Shown piece by piece: positions 49,022 to 61,674 of a DNA stretch of 64,000 bases. The notes under the pieces are model-generated. The model saw nothing but the letters and a program-made list of their open reading frames with translations. It was not told the DNA's origin and did no database searches. A program made the translations under genes and the position numbers. How positions within the stretch are numbered: position 1 is the stretch's first letter; the number at the start of each line of letters is the position of its first letter. Source of the DNA: Pterobdella sp. o SKG-2022 (taxonomy: Eukaryota > Annelida > Clitellata > Hirudinida > Piscicolidae); assembly GCA_964035795.1 (NCBI GenBank), contig OZ038320.1, positions 25,794,118 to 25,858,117 on the forward strand, given 5' to 3'.

Positions 49022-49245
49022 ATGTTAATAAATAGATTTATAAGTATTTTTATAAACTGTCTTATAGCTTTATTATCTATAGCATGTTATACATTAGTTG
49101 AGCGTAAATTATTAGGTTATATGCAATTACGTAAAGGTCCTAATAGTGTCAATTATAGGTATTCCGAAACCTTTGGCTGATGCTGCTAAACTGTTTTTTA
49201 AAGAACAATATACTCCATTATGATATAATTTATATAATTTAAATA
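49022..49245 (+). pseudogene. nad1: mitochondrial nad1, 5' fragment (NUMT)
   Basis: Plus strand: start ATG, hydrophobic helix, then [17 protein letters not shown], a frameshift, and [20 protein letters not shown] before homology stops. These are conserved N-terminal motifs of NADH dehydrogenase subunit 1. Only about a quarter of the gene is present. Confidence 0.9.
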
Positions 49246-49386
49246 ATTAAAATTAAAAAAAATATTAAAAATATAAAAAAATATAAAAAAATATTAAAAA
49301 AAATTAAAAAAAATAAAAATAAAATTTAAAAAATTAAAAAAAATAAAATTTAAAAAATTTAAAAAAATAAATAAAAAAAAGTATTT
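49246..49386. repeat. A/T-only low-complexity tract
   Basis: About 140 bp made almost only of A and T in AAATTAAAA/AAATATAAA-like units, between nad1 and the right direct repeat. It could be a mitochondrial non-coding remnant or an expanded nuclear simple repeat. Confidence 0.7.
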
Positions 49387-49560
49387 TTAAATTTTAGGCA
49401 TATTATGAGTAATATTCTTAGTTTTTGAAAGTAAATTCTAAGATATCTGTTTTGTGCGATGGAATGCGACAAGGATGCCTCATATCATTGATGCACACTA
49501 TTGTCAAATAAACGCATTTTATTATTAACGATGCTTTATAATCTCCATAAAAAAAATTTT
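49387..49560 (+). repeat. right ~170-bp direct repeat flanking the mitochondrial insertion
   Basis: Same sequence and orientation as 43,237-43,410. The match runs from TTAAATTTTAGGCATATTAT to CTTTATAATCTCCATAAAAA and then stops on both sides. Confidence 0.88.
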
Positions 49561-50887
49561 ACTAGAGGAAAAATCATTTAAGTTAGTTAGCTTTGCGAAC
49601 CATCAAACCATATTTAACGGATTCAAAGGTAATTCCAGAAATTTATGAATGCAACAGAGGGGTCGAACTCTACGTGGCTAGAATAATTTTTTGTGAAACC
49701 AAGGTATTTCATTCTGTTCTAATGCTATTGACTACCATCCTAAAGATTGAAGATGAGTAGGTCTCAATTAAAAATCAGATGTGCTTTGTGTTAAGATTTT
49801 GCACAATTGCGTTTGCGGCAAAAAAGTGGTTCTAAGAGTTTTAGTTTAAAAAAAAGGCTTTTGTGTCATGGTCAAGTAAAAGTTCTGATTAAAAAAAGCT
49901 CTATATTCATCCAATAAATCATCGATTCTCGAACTGAATGATGTATCCTGAACTGATTGAAAACGTCCAAATGAGAGGTCAGCTCACTATTGAAAAAATG
50001 CTCTAACGATGGTGTGAGTTTTAACTTGCAATGACACTATCGCTTTTAGGTATTTTAACTATGTTCAGCCCGACCCGGGGAAGTAGCTGAGAATACGGAA
50101 ACCTTCGGTAAAATATGTCAATCTACCAGCGGATTATAAAGTTGTACCAATAACAGTTGATACCATGATTTTAGGCCAGACGGGAAAAAAAACTAAAAAA
50201 AAACAGAAAAGCCACTGCCAACTTTCCTTTACTACAAACAATAATTATGAATATACAAAAAAGAAATGCTTGTAGTCTTCTAGACACTTTCATTAATCCA
50301 AAAAAAAATCATGATTAAACAAAACAATATCTAGCTTGATATCTAGCTTTAAAATAAAGTTAACTTACATAATTCACTTGCATAATTCAAAGTTCTCATT
50401 AAATGATTAATTGATTCGATATTTCAACATAAACAAATCAATAGAATTTTTCCAAAAATATGATAAAAATTTCGACCAGTTTATCAAGAGATTCGAATGT
50501 TTGAATATTTATTAGCATGAAATTTAGACTTGAAAACTTTTGGGAAAATATAATAAATCGTATATTTGTTTAGGATTATGGACTTTTTCGGTTTTCTGGC
50601 TTTTAGGCTTCAGGGTTTTTAGTTATACTTTGATACACATTTTTACTTCATTCATGATAAAAAAAATTAAAAAAAAGTAATGTCAAATTTATTTATTATT
50701 TCAGTTGCTATAATCGATCTAAATCAAATATATAAAATTAAAGGTTTCCGCATCTAGTTTACACAGCGTAGTCATTATGGATCTTATATGTTAATTTGTT
50801 TCCATTCATATCCCTTTCCCACATGAATTACAAGATTCAATTCTTATACTATCTGTGCGATATTTTATAAATTAATAGCAACGAAAC
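49561..50887. other. intergenic region upstream of TMEM132-like gene
   Basis: No gene recognised. A patch near 50,040-50,180 (GCCCGACCCGGGGAAGTAGC) is richer in GC than its surroundings and might be an unrecognised repeat. The end of this interval holds the presumed TMEM132 promoter and 5' UTR. Confidence 0.35.
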
Positions 50888-53800
50888 ATGAATTTGATGC
50901 TAAATATGTTGTTGGGACTTGGGAAATGGCTTTTTTACTTTTTAATCTTTGTTACAAGTTTGGGTAAGTTCATATTTGAAACGACCAAGTTGTTTTTTAT
51001 CTAAAATATTCAATTTTTATATTCACATATTTCAAGTTTTCATAATTTATCCTAATAATATGATTTTTATTTTATAATTAACAAATATATTGTTTTAATC
51101 ACCATCAAACAGAATTTTTTACAGCTCAAGACGTTTCTAGTTTACTCTCTATAAGCTTTGATCCTCCTTCTTCAGGACTTTTTCTAAAATCTTTTCATTC
51201 TATAAAAAATGTTACCCACCACCAATATCTTTTTTATCCACATAATCCCACCAATAGCTATTTTAGAGCCTCTTTTGCTGATTTTCAAATCTCTTACCCA
51301 CTTGAAAATCTGTCTAAAATAAATCCAAACAATAAATTTTCTCCTGTTTATGCTGTATCTGATGCTCTGCTAGTACGAGGTTATATAGTTTCAAAAACAA
51401 TTTCTATTGCTCATCCTTTTTTTCAGGTTAGAAGTAACATCTATTTGTATAAAATATCTTATTTATTTGGAATTCAATCTTATTCTAATAAAAAAATATT
51501 TGTGAACAGAGTTTGTACCATCTTGAAATTCAACAAAAAAGACCATTTTTTACATCAACTACTTCAGAATTTTCTCTACATAAGTTGTGCATTGAAACGT
51601 TAATCATCAAAAGAAATAGAGCTTTAAAAACTTCCTGTGTTGTCAATATCACTAAAAATTTCAATGCCACAAGAGCTTGCTTAGCTAGAGTTAACCTGCC
51701 TAGAATGTAAGTTTTCTTACAAAATAACTTGTTTTTTTAGAATTTATATCATCAAAGTTAATTTCACAAGTATAAAAAATGCTTCATCTACACTTTCACA
51801 TACATTTAATCTACAAAAATTCTATTTAATGAGTTTTTGTCTTACATGTTATATTAAAAAAGCACATTTGTCAAATGGTTTACATGAAAAATAAAAATTA
51901 AATGTAAAAGCCAGCTTTCTTTTATTATGATGNNNNNNNNNNNNNNNNNNNNNNNNNNNNNNNNNNNNNNNNNNNNNNNNNNNNNNNNNNNNNNNNNNNN
52001 NNNNNNNNNNNNNNNNNNNNNNNNNNNNNNNNNNNNNNNNNNNNNNNNNNNNNNNNNNNNNNNNNNNNNNNNNNNNNNNNNNNNNNNNNNNNNNNNNNNN
52101 NNNNNNNNNNNNNNNNNNNNNNNNNNNNNNNNTGTTTTTAGAATTGATAAATTTTCAAATTTTTTTTCTATCTAATATGATTTTAGAAAACTTCATTTAT
52201 AAGTACCATCATCATCATTATTATCATTTTTACATAATATATCAAAATATTACATACATCAAATTCAAGTTATTAAGTTTTTGCCTTACCCTTGGCTAAG
52301 GAAAATGTGCTATAAACAAATGATGCTGATATTTTGCTTTAAATTCCAGCTGGTGGTTACGGGAGAGTAATATATGGAGGGGGAGAGACAGTGATGATGG
52401 TTCTACCAATGATGGGGGTGTTGAAATTTTTTTCACTGTGCATACTTCTCAAATTCCAAAAACTTGTCATGAACAGAGGATTAATAACAGAACTCAAAAC
52501 AATAATTATGATGAGGAAAACACACATGAAAGAATTGAGCTAAATCCTTCTGATAGATTTGTTAAATTGGGAAAAGTGGATTTTTTAAAAGAAGAAATTT
52601 ATGATGAAGAAGATACAAGTGAAGATGATGATACAGATGCATCTCAAAACCACGAAAACATCAGCCTTTCAGACGATTTTTCTTCTAACACCACTATGAA
52701 TGATTCAAATACGGTTTTTAATGATAGTAGCGGGAATGTTGACGGCTCTATGAACAAATTGAATGATAGTTATGAAAACCCTGATGAAATTAGTTTTGAT
52801 TTTCCCGATAAAGAAGTGCATGGAACTTTTAAATTAACCGTCAAAGTTTCGCGTCAGTTGGAGTTTTTTAAACTAAGGTATGAATTATCTCCAGTATTTT
52901 TTCATTTATTAATGTATACTTTCAATTGAAGATCTCGGATAATAAGCATAAATAAAATTTTTGATGTGTTATGAAATCTTTGATAGGATCAAAAGCGGAA
53001 AAGGCCTCAAGATAATAGGTTTAGAAGTGAAAGAAGGATGGAGGAATGAAAATGAAGTTGAACATGTTAACGTCAACACGTCAACCCCTTATGATGATTA
53101 TGCTGAATACATCTTTGAAAAATTGCCTTTGAAGTCTATTGATGAAGTTTCTTCCGATGCTTCCTTTCAAACGTTCGTTTTTGATGTTTTTTTATTATAT
53201 AACTGATCTTTATATTTTATAAATGAATCTATTTGAAAATTTTTTTTAATGACGAATAAATTAATTCTAATGAATTAGTTAAAATAATTTTTCTTAAATT
53301 TATAATCTATAATAAAGTAGAGAAATTTGTTGAGCGTTTATAAGTGCGTGAAGAGCATTTCCTTGCCTTCCAGACAAGCAAATAAAAAATAATGTTTGTA
53401 TACAAAACAGTGTTGTGTGTGACTTAACGTTGGCTGTGCAAGAAATGGCTGGAACAACGGAGAAGCTTGATGTGGAATGGTTGCATATTAATGATTCTAA
53501 CAACACACCAAAACGCAAGGAAGTCATTATTAAAATCAAAGAAAACGATGTGATTAATTCTATCTTCGCCATCACTCAGGTTTGCAAATACATGTAATAA
53601 TTAATATGAAAATGGAATTTAACATTTTTTAAAGCTTTTTGGTTTTTCATCTGTGTTCTCAGATTGCATCTCTAAAAGGCTTACTTATTAGAATGACTGG
53701 AATGAATATTTTGAGATTTTTAATAATTTTTAGCAAAGCTTCGAAAATTACTTAAATAATTCCTAACCAAGTTTTTATAGGAAGATTTATCGAATTAGTT

Positions 53801-56800
53801 CTGGTTTTGATGATTGAATGCCAAACAAGCCTTCATGCGATAAAACCATTAATTAATTAAAAACAAACTTTCTTCTTTATTCCAAATTGAAGGCATAAGA
53901 GATTAAACAGGTTTTTGAATATTTCTTTATGATCATATAAAACCCTTCTGCTTTATCTAAGCAGATAAATACTATAAATATAAAGGCTTAATGTAACTTG
54001 AAGGAAAAGCATGAGATTAAAAGTAAACTATATGAAAAAACGTTTGAATTGTTATCCATAAGAGATTAGATTCTAGTCTCACAACTGTTACAGAGATGTC
54101 ACTCGTAATTAATTAATTTCCATTTTATTTTTTCACACAACATTTATATAACAGAAGGGTTAATTTATTCAAGTAAAGATTCAACATCTGTCAATAATAT
54201 GAATCAAAACGTGTGTTATTGGATGGAAATGCCAAGTTTATCTGCACAAATATACATCCACTTATCTGATCAAAACAAATTATTGGTCTTTTCTATTCGT
54301 TCTTGTAGTTTCTCAATGAAGAGTGAGACATTTTTTCAAGCTTCGAGGTAGAAGTAATTGATATTGTTGTCTGAACGAGTTTTTGACCTAAAAACCCGTA
54401 AGAACCATTTTCACATCGCTAATTTTTTCGAACTTCTCTTTGGCATAATTTTCTAATCATTTCCTGCTTAAATATTTAGACTTTAAAAAAACGAAAGTGA
54501 ATTTCGTTTTTTTTTCACAATAAGGTTTTGAACAAAGGTCGAATAGTATTGGGCGCACCCTGTCAAATAAATAATGATTGAGCATCATGTTCTATAGCTT
54601 TTAGTCTATTTTAACCAATTACTGTTGATTAAATTGAGCCATCATTTTGCTAGAGTTACTCAGTGCGTCATGCTCAAAGAATCTTATTATTTTAACATAT
54701 CGACATAAAACGTATACATGAAAGTTTATTAATTTTCAAGGTCGAAGACATAATAAACGTAGCTCCCATCACGAACAACCCGCAATACTACGACCTCTTC
54801 GTGTATGCGTTATCGAACAAACATGTGCTTGACGTCACCAACCACTCTCACTGCTTCTCCCACGATGAATTTGTTGTTAAGGTATTTATATTTCAGCCAT
54901 TTATTCCATTAATCTTTCACTTGATTTAAATATTTTTACATTTCCCAACGGAAATAGTTTGCGAGATTTGGTGCGTATAATGCTGATTTTAGAAATCGCA
55001 ACTTTAAATAGCGCTTCAGATGTCTATAAAGCATTCATCGTTTTTGTTTGTTTAAGATATATCTTGGGAATTTCATCGTGTTCAGTCCATCTGTTCATCT
55101 GAATGATGCACAGAATGCTGTTGCATATGATATATAACGCTTCTTTATGCATTTTTTCCCACATAAATAACTCTTATTTTGAGAAATTTATGTTCCTGAG
55201 AAATAGAAAAATCTAAACTTCTTGGAAGCAGATTCCTTCTTATTTAATCATTCTCATTAAGTTAAATGCATGCCATTTGTTTACTTGATTCTGCTCGCTT
55301 GAAACTTGGATGTTCTTTCTCGTTTGACTACTGCAACTCACTTTTCTACAATATTTTTGTCAACAATGCTTTAATAGTGCAGCTCGCTTTTTCTTCTAAA
55401 CTTCTAACTCCTCTCATTGGTTTTTTTTATTCAAATTGAACGTTCCGCATGTATGCATGTAAGTTGACCATTAGTGCTTCGAAATGGGGTTTGGGTCGCG
55501 CGATATGTATGTTTAACTGGGCGTTACTCCTTGTGTACTCAAATAAAATAAAAGTTTTTGAACTCTACGTAAAAAGCTCTATAAAAATAGAATACATATT
55601 CAAATGAAAACACTTTTAGGAGTTTATTTTATTCCAAAAAGTTTTTCGTAAGATAAACTTACATCATCAAGTGGAGGTACAAATATTAAAAAAAAATAAA
55701 GTCCATAAGATAGGATTAAATGTCAATTGTTAATATTATGTTTGCTTCATTATAGTTTCCTTCTTCCGTTTATTTGATAAAAAATAACAAGGGTTTATAT
55801 ATCTATTATGAAGAAAACTCAAAAACAATGCAATGCTTGCGAACTATCTTTTAGCAGTTTTTAAATTAAAAAAAGATTTGACTTTAATCTAATTTTTTTC
55901 TTAAGAATTCACTTATAAGATGCCTTGGGAGCAATAGTGAGGCTGTTTCACGTGTTTGTAGTCATGAAAATTTAAAAGGGAAAATATGTTTAGAAGAATT
56001 TAATTTTCTGATGTTTTTTGTTGTACAAGAAATTTAATTTTTGAATAAATAAATTGAAATTTGAAATAGCTTTCAGATCAAAAAATTAGTATAACTTTTT
56101 GTTAAATTCACACAAATAGTAAGTTTTTCGTGCTATCAAAGCAGTTTCAATTACTGTTTTAATTGCCGATTTGTTAATTTGAGCTTGAGATTCCAATATA
56201 AATTATTTTGTGAACAATTAGCTTCAAAATTGTGAATCGTAAAAATACGACAAAACTTGAATTTTTTATTTCGACGAAGCTTTTCGATATATTCTATATC
56301 ATCATCAGGTAAGCTGATGATGATATAGAATATATCGAAAAGCTTTGTCGAAATAAAAAATTCAAGTTTTGTCGTATTTTTATGATTCATAAATTATTGT
56401 TTTTATACAAATCCCTGAAATAGGTTGAATCTTTTATCAAAATTCATTGATAAAACTGAATTTCTTAATAAATGCCTAATCTCCATTCATTTATCAAACT
56501 TACATTTTTTGAAAAATTTATTTTTTTAAAATTTAAATATAAAATTTTCAAAACTTCAGTTTTTTGATGTATATTATTCTGTAATGTAAACTCATATAAG
56601 TAAGATACTCCTTAGTAACAAAAGCTAAAGTTATAATAGTTTTGGTAAATACCAACAAAAAAATTATAAATTCAGAAGCGACTTTCTAAACATTCGGTTT
56701 GAAAAAAAAAACGGCTTAAACATGAGAAAATTTTGAATGTGACATAAAATTTAATTTTCCCTATTGAAGTTTATTTTTTCGCCGTATTTATACGAATATT

Positions 56801-59800
56801 TATATTATAAAAAGTAATTTTTAAAAATTTGAATATAATAATATTTTCAGAAACAAAATTAAATTTATTATTTGATATATGTATATTTGCTTATTCAAAT
56901 AAAAATGTCAATTTTTAATATAAGAAATTGCAAGCTTGAAAAGATTTATTTGAACATAAAGCTTTCCAAAATTCCAAATATGTAGTTAAAAGTTAATGAA
57001 GTAGCATGAACAACAAATTTAGATTGCTAAGCTCACACTGGCCACCTGATAATGATTTTCAAAATACTCACTTTTAGATACAAATCTTATAAACCCGTGT
57101 GTTTTGAAGCAACTGTAGGCGATTCAAGTGTTATACGTTTTCATGGTTATGTTGAACATTCTCGTGTTTGCATGTATCACTTGATAATGTAAGACGGAAT
57201 GTAAGACTGTAGTTTCTTAAATATTTTATAAATGAATTTGGTAAGCGATTATAAAGGTTTCGTAACTATTTGAGGAACCCTATAACCGTGTGAAAATAAA
57301 TGTATTTTTTAGCATCCAAAAGTTTTCAACGTTGCGTAATACTGCACTAAACGTTAATTTTTTAAATGAATACATTTCATCTCACGCAACAGGTCTTCAG
57401 AAATTGCAAAGCAATATATGTCGACGGAAGTGAAAAAAAAGGTTCTTCTAAGGCAAAGATCAAAGTAAATGATTCAATCAATGTTTCAATTATTTTCCAC
57501 TCAATCAAAATATTTTTAAAATCAATGCTTATATATGGCATAAACATCACCCAGGTAATATACGGGAGTTTTTTGTGGATATTGAGGGTGGGTGTGTGGG
57601 TGCTGGAGCTACCTCTAAAGGTGGAGGTGGGTGACGACAGGCTCAACGTGGTGGCTGGGTGGAAGGTTCCCCTCATCAATGACCCCATATTCTGGTTGCT
57701 TCAGTCTCTTTTCATGGCTCTTTGAAAAATCCTTAGCTCTTTAGAATCTACTTTTAATCATAATTTTTTAGAAATATTTTTCATACGTTTTACATGTTTT
57801 ACAACTTCAAACTTAGGTATCGCAGTCGCAAGCATAAAAAGTCGACACCTTCATCGATGTCATGCCAAATGAAGTTCCAATCAACTACTGTTGAGGTATA
57901 TGCCAAACTCATAGCTCATGATGAGTTTGAAAGGCAAGAATCAAACACAAGCAAGGAACGAAATAACACTAAAATTAACGCTTACAACCACGATACAAAA
58001 CTTACCTCCAGTATCCGTTTCTCTGATCATTTTTCGGTTTCTGATAAGAAGTTGAACGATAAAATTCAAGCCAGTCTTTCTAAGAGGGATGTTTTCAAAT
58101 CTGGAAAATCAATGGATTCTGCAAAAAATTTTGTCAATTTCACTAGTTATGAAGATGCGGATGATGATTACTTTTATGATTACTCGGATATGTATTATTA
58201 CGATGATGAGGATGAAGAAGACGATGCTAATCTTTATGAAGGCGATTACTTACAGAATATCATCTTTGGAGGTGATGGTACTGGATTGAAGGAAAAGGAG
58301 AGTTTCTTCTTTAAGGAAAATCATTTAGACAATGAAAAAACTCACAAGCAAACTCCAAAAAATCAGCAATACAAACAAAAAGATCAAAAACCATACAATT
58401 TTCACCATCATCTCATCAATCACCAAACAGTCCCATATGCTTCAAATCAAAAGATTAATTACTTACTACATCGCAAAGCAATGATCAAAGTTACTCATTT
58501 GTTATCACATTTAATTAACACGTCAAACTATCCTTATGCTACCACAACCAATCTGCACCCAAATGTTGTTCTCTTAGAAGCAACAAGGCCGGGAAAGTTT
58601 GAAGTTTTGGTTAGTTTTAGATACATTTTTATGTATGTCATGTTGTATACTTAAATTCATATGGCTTACTTTAGGTGAGGTCGCCTTTGAAAGGGATAGT
58701 AGGTAAAAAAGAAGTGAGAGCATCGACAAAGAAAGTTACAATGGGTTCAGTTAGTGGCCATGTTGTTGGTGGTTTGAAGGTGAGGGTCGAAGAGTCGAAA
58801 GATTTTAAAGGAGTGTACATGGCCAATGTCATTGTGGAAACGAAATTGTCTCACAAAGACCAGGTAAAATTTCAAATCTTTTCACTTTTTTATTAATTTC
58901 AAACCATTTTGAATCTTTTGAAAACTCATCGACTTCAGAAGGGCAAGCTGGACGTATGGTTGAACTACAATGACGATACTCGTTCTCCTTTGGCTTTATC
59001 TCCTCCCTCCGCTTTCAGTGTTTCTATTGAAAGTCTCGATGAGTCGGTCGTCACTGTTGACAACAAAGATGATGTCTACCTCAAAATGGATAAAAATATT
59101 GGCAAACGTAAAGTAGAAAATGACCGCAATCATCACTATGCTTTAACGCCTGAGTCCTTCAACCACAACTATTATCGCCTCCAGCACCCTCTATCAACTA
59201 CCCGTATCATCGGCCATAATAATGGCAGTGGTCAATTGATATCACTAGCACTATCAAGTAGTCCTGATTGCTTCGGCACGAAACAACGTAGACTTGTGAC
59301 GGGTCACGCCAAAGTGAATGTGATTATGGAAGGAAGTGATGTGCAAACGATGAGTGACGAAGAATACATGGTCCTTCCATTCAAGGTGCTTAAGTTTGAG
59401 CATAAAACTCCAAATGTGCCAAAGGTATCAGGCAGTTTATCACTTGTAGTTGGTTTTTAGACAACTCCAAACTATTTGTTATGGTAATGCTAATAATTTT
59501 ATGTTTTACAACAGTCTAAAGAGGTAAATGGCAAGAAGGCTGGGTTGAGGGATGAGATGGAGCCAAACCCTGCTTACCAACAACGTTCTCAAAAGATCAT
59601 GGAACACTTTGTGTAAGGAGATAAATTATCTTACGCTCAATGTTTTTTATAATTGAGTTTCAAATTATATATGCTAATTATGTGTTACCTTATTATCTAA
59701 GGAATTTTATGTAATAATATGATAGCACAAAAGTATAATGAGGCTAATGAATTGCGATAAGGTTTCACGTATCGTAAATTTCAATTCTATTTTCTTAAAT

Positions 59801-61674
59801 AAACGTGTTTTTGTAAAAAAATTTTTATACTTTAAAAAAAAAATAAAATTCAATTTATTTAAAAAACACGATTTCTGCAAAACTACAGCAGTATAATTTT
59901 ATAGGAATTTTTGTATCCAAGCAAAAGTTTTATGCTTTAAATTTTTTTCTAATCTTTCGAGAAAAAACTTCAAAAATTTTTTTTATTTGAATATTTATGC
60001 CTTGAAATTCATAAAACAGAAACCAACCTTCTAGACAATACGTGGGTAAAGAGCCAGTCTTCACCACAAGCAACACACTGTACATCTCCATGTATATCCT
60101 GTTGGCTCTTTCTACCTTTCTCCTCCTACTCCTCATCCTCCTTTTGGCAACGAAGCACTTTTCTGGCAAGCACAAAGTTTTGGAAATATTCTCTCCAAAG
60201 AATACTTCTATAAGAGAGGTTTATTTTATATTTTTTTGTGAAACTTCATTTTAAAACTTTTTTACATTTTCAAACATTTAAAATAGAATTTTTATAGAAG
60301 ACACGAAATAGTTGTAGTTCATGTTTTTTATTTCAAACTTTGATTAATGAAGATTTATTATACTTATGCGAATATTTTCCATACCAGGTTGAAGATTGGG
60401 TGTGGATAGATAAAAAAACCCTAGAAAGGAACCAAGTGAATACAGGGTGTCCAAGAGCTTTGATGAGTCCAGACGAATTTCATAGAGCAAGGGAGGGAGG
60501 CAGTAGTCGTCTGAGCAGTGCCACCGACTACACATCCAGTGTGTCTTGCTTATCCTCCTCTCGAGCTGGTATATATAAAGGTTCCGAGTGCAGTGTTCTC
60601 ATCGGCCCTGTGAACAACATCTCGCAGTTGAACAAGGATGATTCTGGTTTGTTGGGAGGAAGTGAAGGCCGAGGAAATGGAAGCGTTCGTACCAAGAGAA
60701 ATATAGACAGTTCTAGCGATCATAATGTATATAAAAGCAACAATAACGGCAATTACGATCAAGTGATTCAACAAAAATTTAATGTTGACGAAAACAAATT
60801 TTTACCTAAAAATATGGATCTCATGATGATGTCGGGTGATGGCACGGACGCTGAAATGCCCGAAGTGGAGCCGCAATTAAACGATGATGTGGAAGAGGTT
60901 GATGCAAATAATAATTTCAAAAGCTCTACTTTTACAAGATCTAAATCAACGAAAAATAATCAAAGTGGTTTGATTGACATAGATTCAGAGAATAATTTCA
61001 AATTCGATCAAAATGCTAAAAAAGTTGAAGTTAGTGAAAATTTAATTGAAGTGAAAGGATTTGAGGAAAACCTTGATGAAAAAGTTACCAGGGCTATAAA
61101 AATGAAGAAGGAGAAAAAAGAGAGACGTAGGAGCGACAATAAGCACAATCAGACTTCCAGTCACAAAGTGAAAAAGAACCATGCAGACAAAAGACGTCGT
61201 ATAAAGTCGCTTCAAAATTCACAGTTTGAAAACTTATCACATGAAGATAATGTTATGTTGAAGAGGGACCTTTTAGCTTTTTCACAGCAAGCATTACAAG
61301 AAGAAACTGGCAAGTCTCACAAGCCTAACAGACATGAACATCATCGTCGTAATCGCCATCGAAAAAAGTCGCTTAATGAGAACCTAGAAGATGAAGTGTT
61401 CATCAATAAAAACAAAAAAGTGTTACACCAAACCGCAGAACAGTTATATAAAGATCAAAAAAATAAAATGCAACATGCATCTCAACCCCAGCCTCAAAGC
61501 AAGCCTAATTCAGAGAAGAAGAAAAAGAGGTCGAGAAGTAAAATCGAGAAAGAAGAATTGGATGGAGAAGATGAATTGGGATTATTAAAGCACAGGTGGG
61601 ATGAGAATGAGATGGGGGTGACTTATGAAGCCATGGTAAAATACTTCGACGATTTGAAGGAAACGGTTGCTTGA
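50888..61674 (+). CDS. TMEM132: TMEM132-family single-pass membrane protein
   Basis: Fifteen exons join in phase to 1,615 residues: 50888-50963, 51125-51426, 51510-51706, 52350-52877, 52987-53172, 53411-53579, 54741-54881, 57393-57464, 57555-57694, 57817-58609, 58675-58863, 58939-59424, 59515-59612, 60035-60218, 60388-61674. Exon 1 encodes a signal peptide. Family landmarks: YAVSDALLVRGYI and KRPFFTS near the N-terminus, IWWLRES..VEIFFTVH, SGKGLKIIGLEVK, VVCDLTLAVQ, the VWVLELPLKVEV..AGWKVP stretch, VRSPLKGIVG, LDVWLNYND and SIESLDESVV. A TM helix follows at ~1,141-1,165 (LYISMYILLAL...), then the family's EDWVWID motif just inside. The ~430-residue tail is Lys/Asp-rich. Family members link adhesion-type ectodomains to the cytoskeleton. 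The exon 5 donor (GTTCGT) is weak, and an intron contains a 200-N gap. Confidence 0.92.
51933..52132. other. assembly gap of 200 N
   Basis: Exactly 200 undetermined bases inside the intron between exons 3 and 4 of the TMEM132-like gene. The exons on both sides join in phase, so a missing exon here is possible but not required. Confidence 0.99.
55280..55560 (+). mobile_element. CR1/L2-like LINE 3' remnant in TMEM132 intron
   Basis: Across a one-base deletion the plus strand reads VLSR(F)..DYCNSLFYN, matching the RIDYCNSLL segment near the C-terminus of the intact LINE at 43,870. About 170 bp further on, GGGCGTTACTCCTTGTGTAC followed by AAATAAAATAAAAG resembles an L2-type 3' end. Heavily decayed. 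Confidence 0.5.
56231..56390. repeat. near-perfect ~77-bp inverted repeat (hairpin)
   Basis: Left arm 56,231-56,308 and right arm 56,314-56,390 are reverse complements with about three mismatches and a 5-base loop. The arms include GACAAAACTTGAATTTTTTA and CGATATATTCTATATCATCA. In RNA the intron would form a very long uninterrupted duplex. It lies in the 2.5-kb intron between exons 7 and 8 of the TMEM132-like gene. Confidence 0.92.

Noticed and set aside
49022..49245. nad1 and other mitochondrial genes as functional genes, i.e. the contig being mtDNA
   Set aside because: Frameshifts in nad1, cob and atp6, a TAG stop in cob, truncated ends and a nuclear LINE inside atp6 all point to a nuclear copy.
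43231..49560. Interpretation of the 170-bp repeats as LTRs of a retrovirus-like element
   Set aside because: No TG...CA ends, primer-binding site, polypurine tract or gag-pol between them; the interior is mitochondrial DNA plus a LINE.
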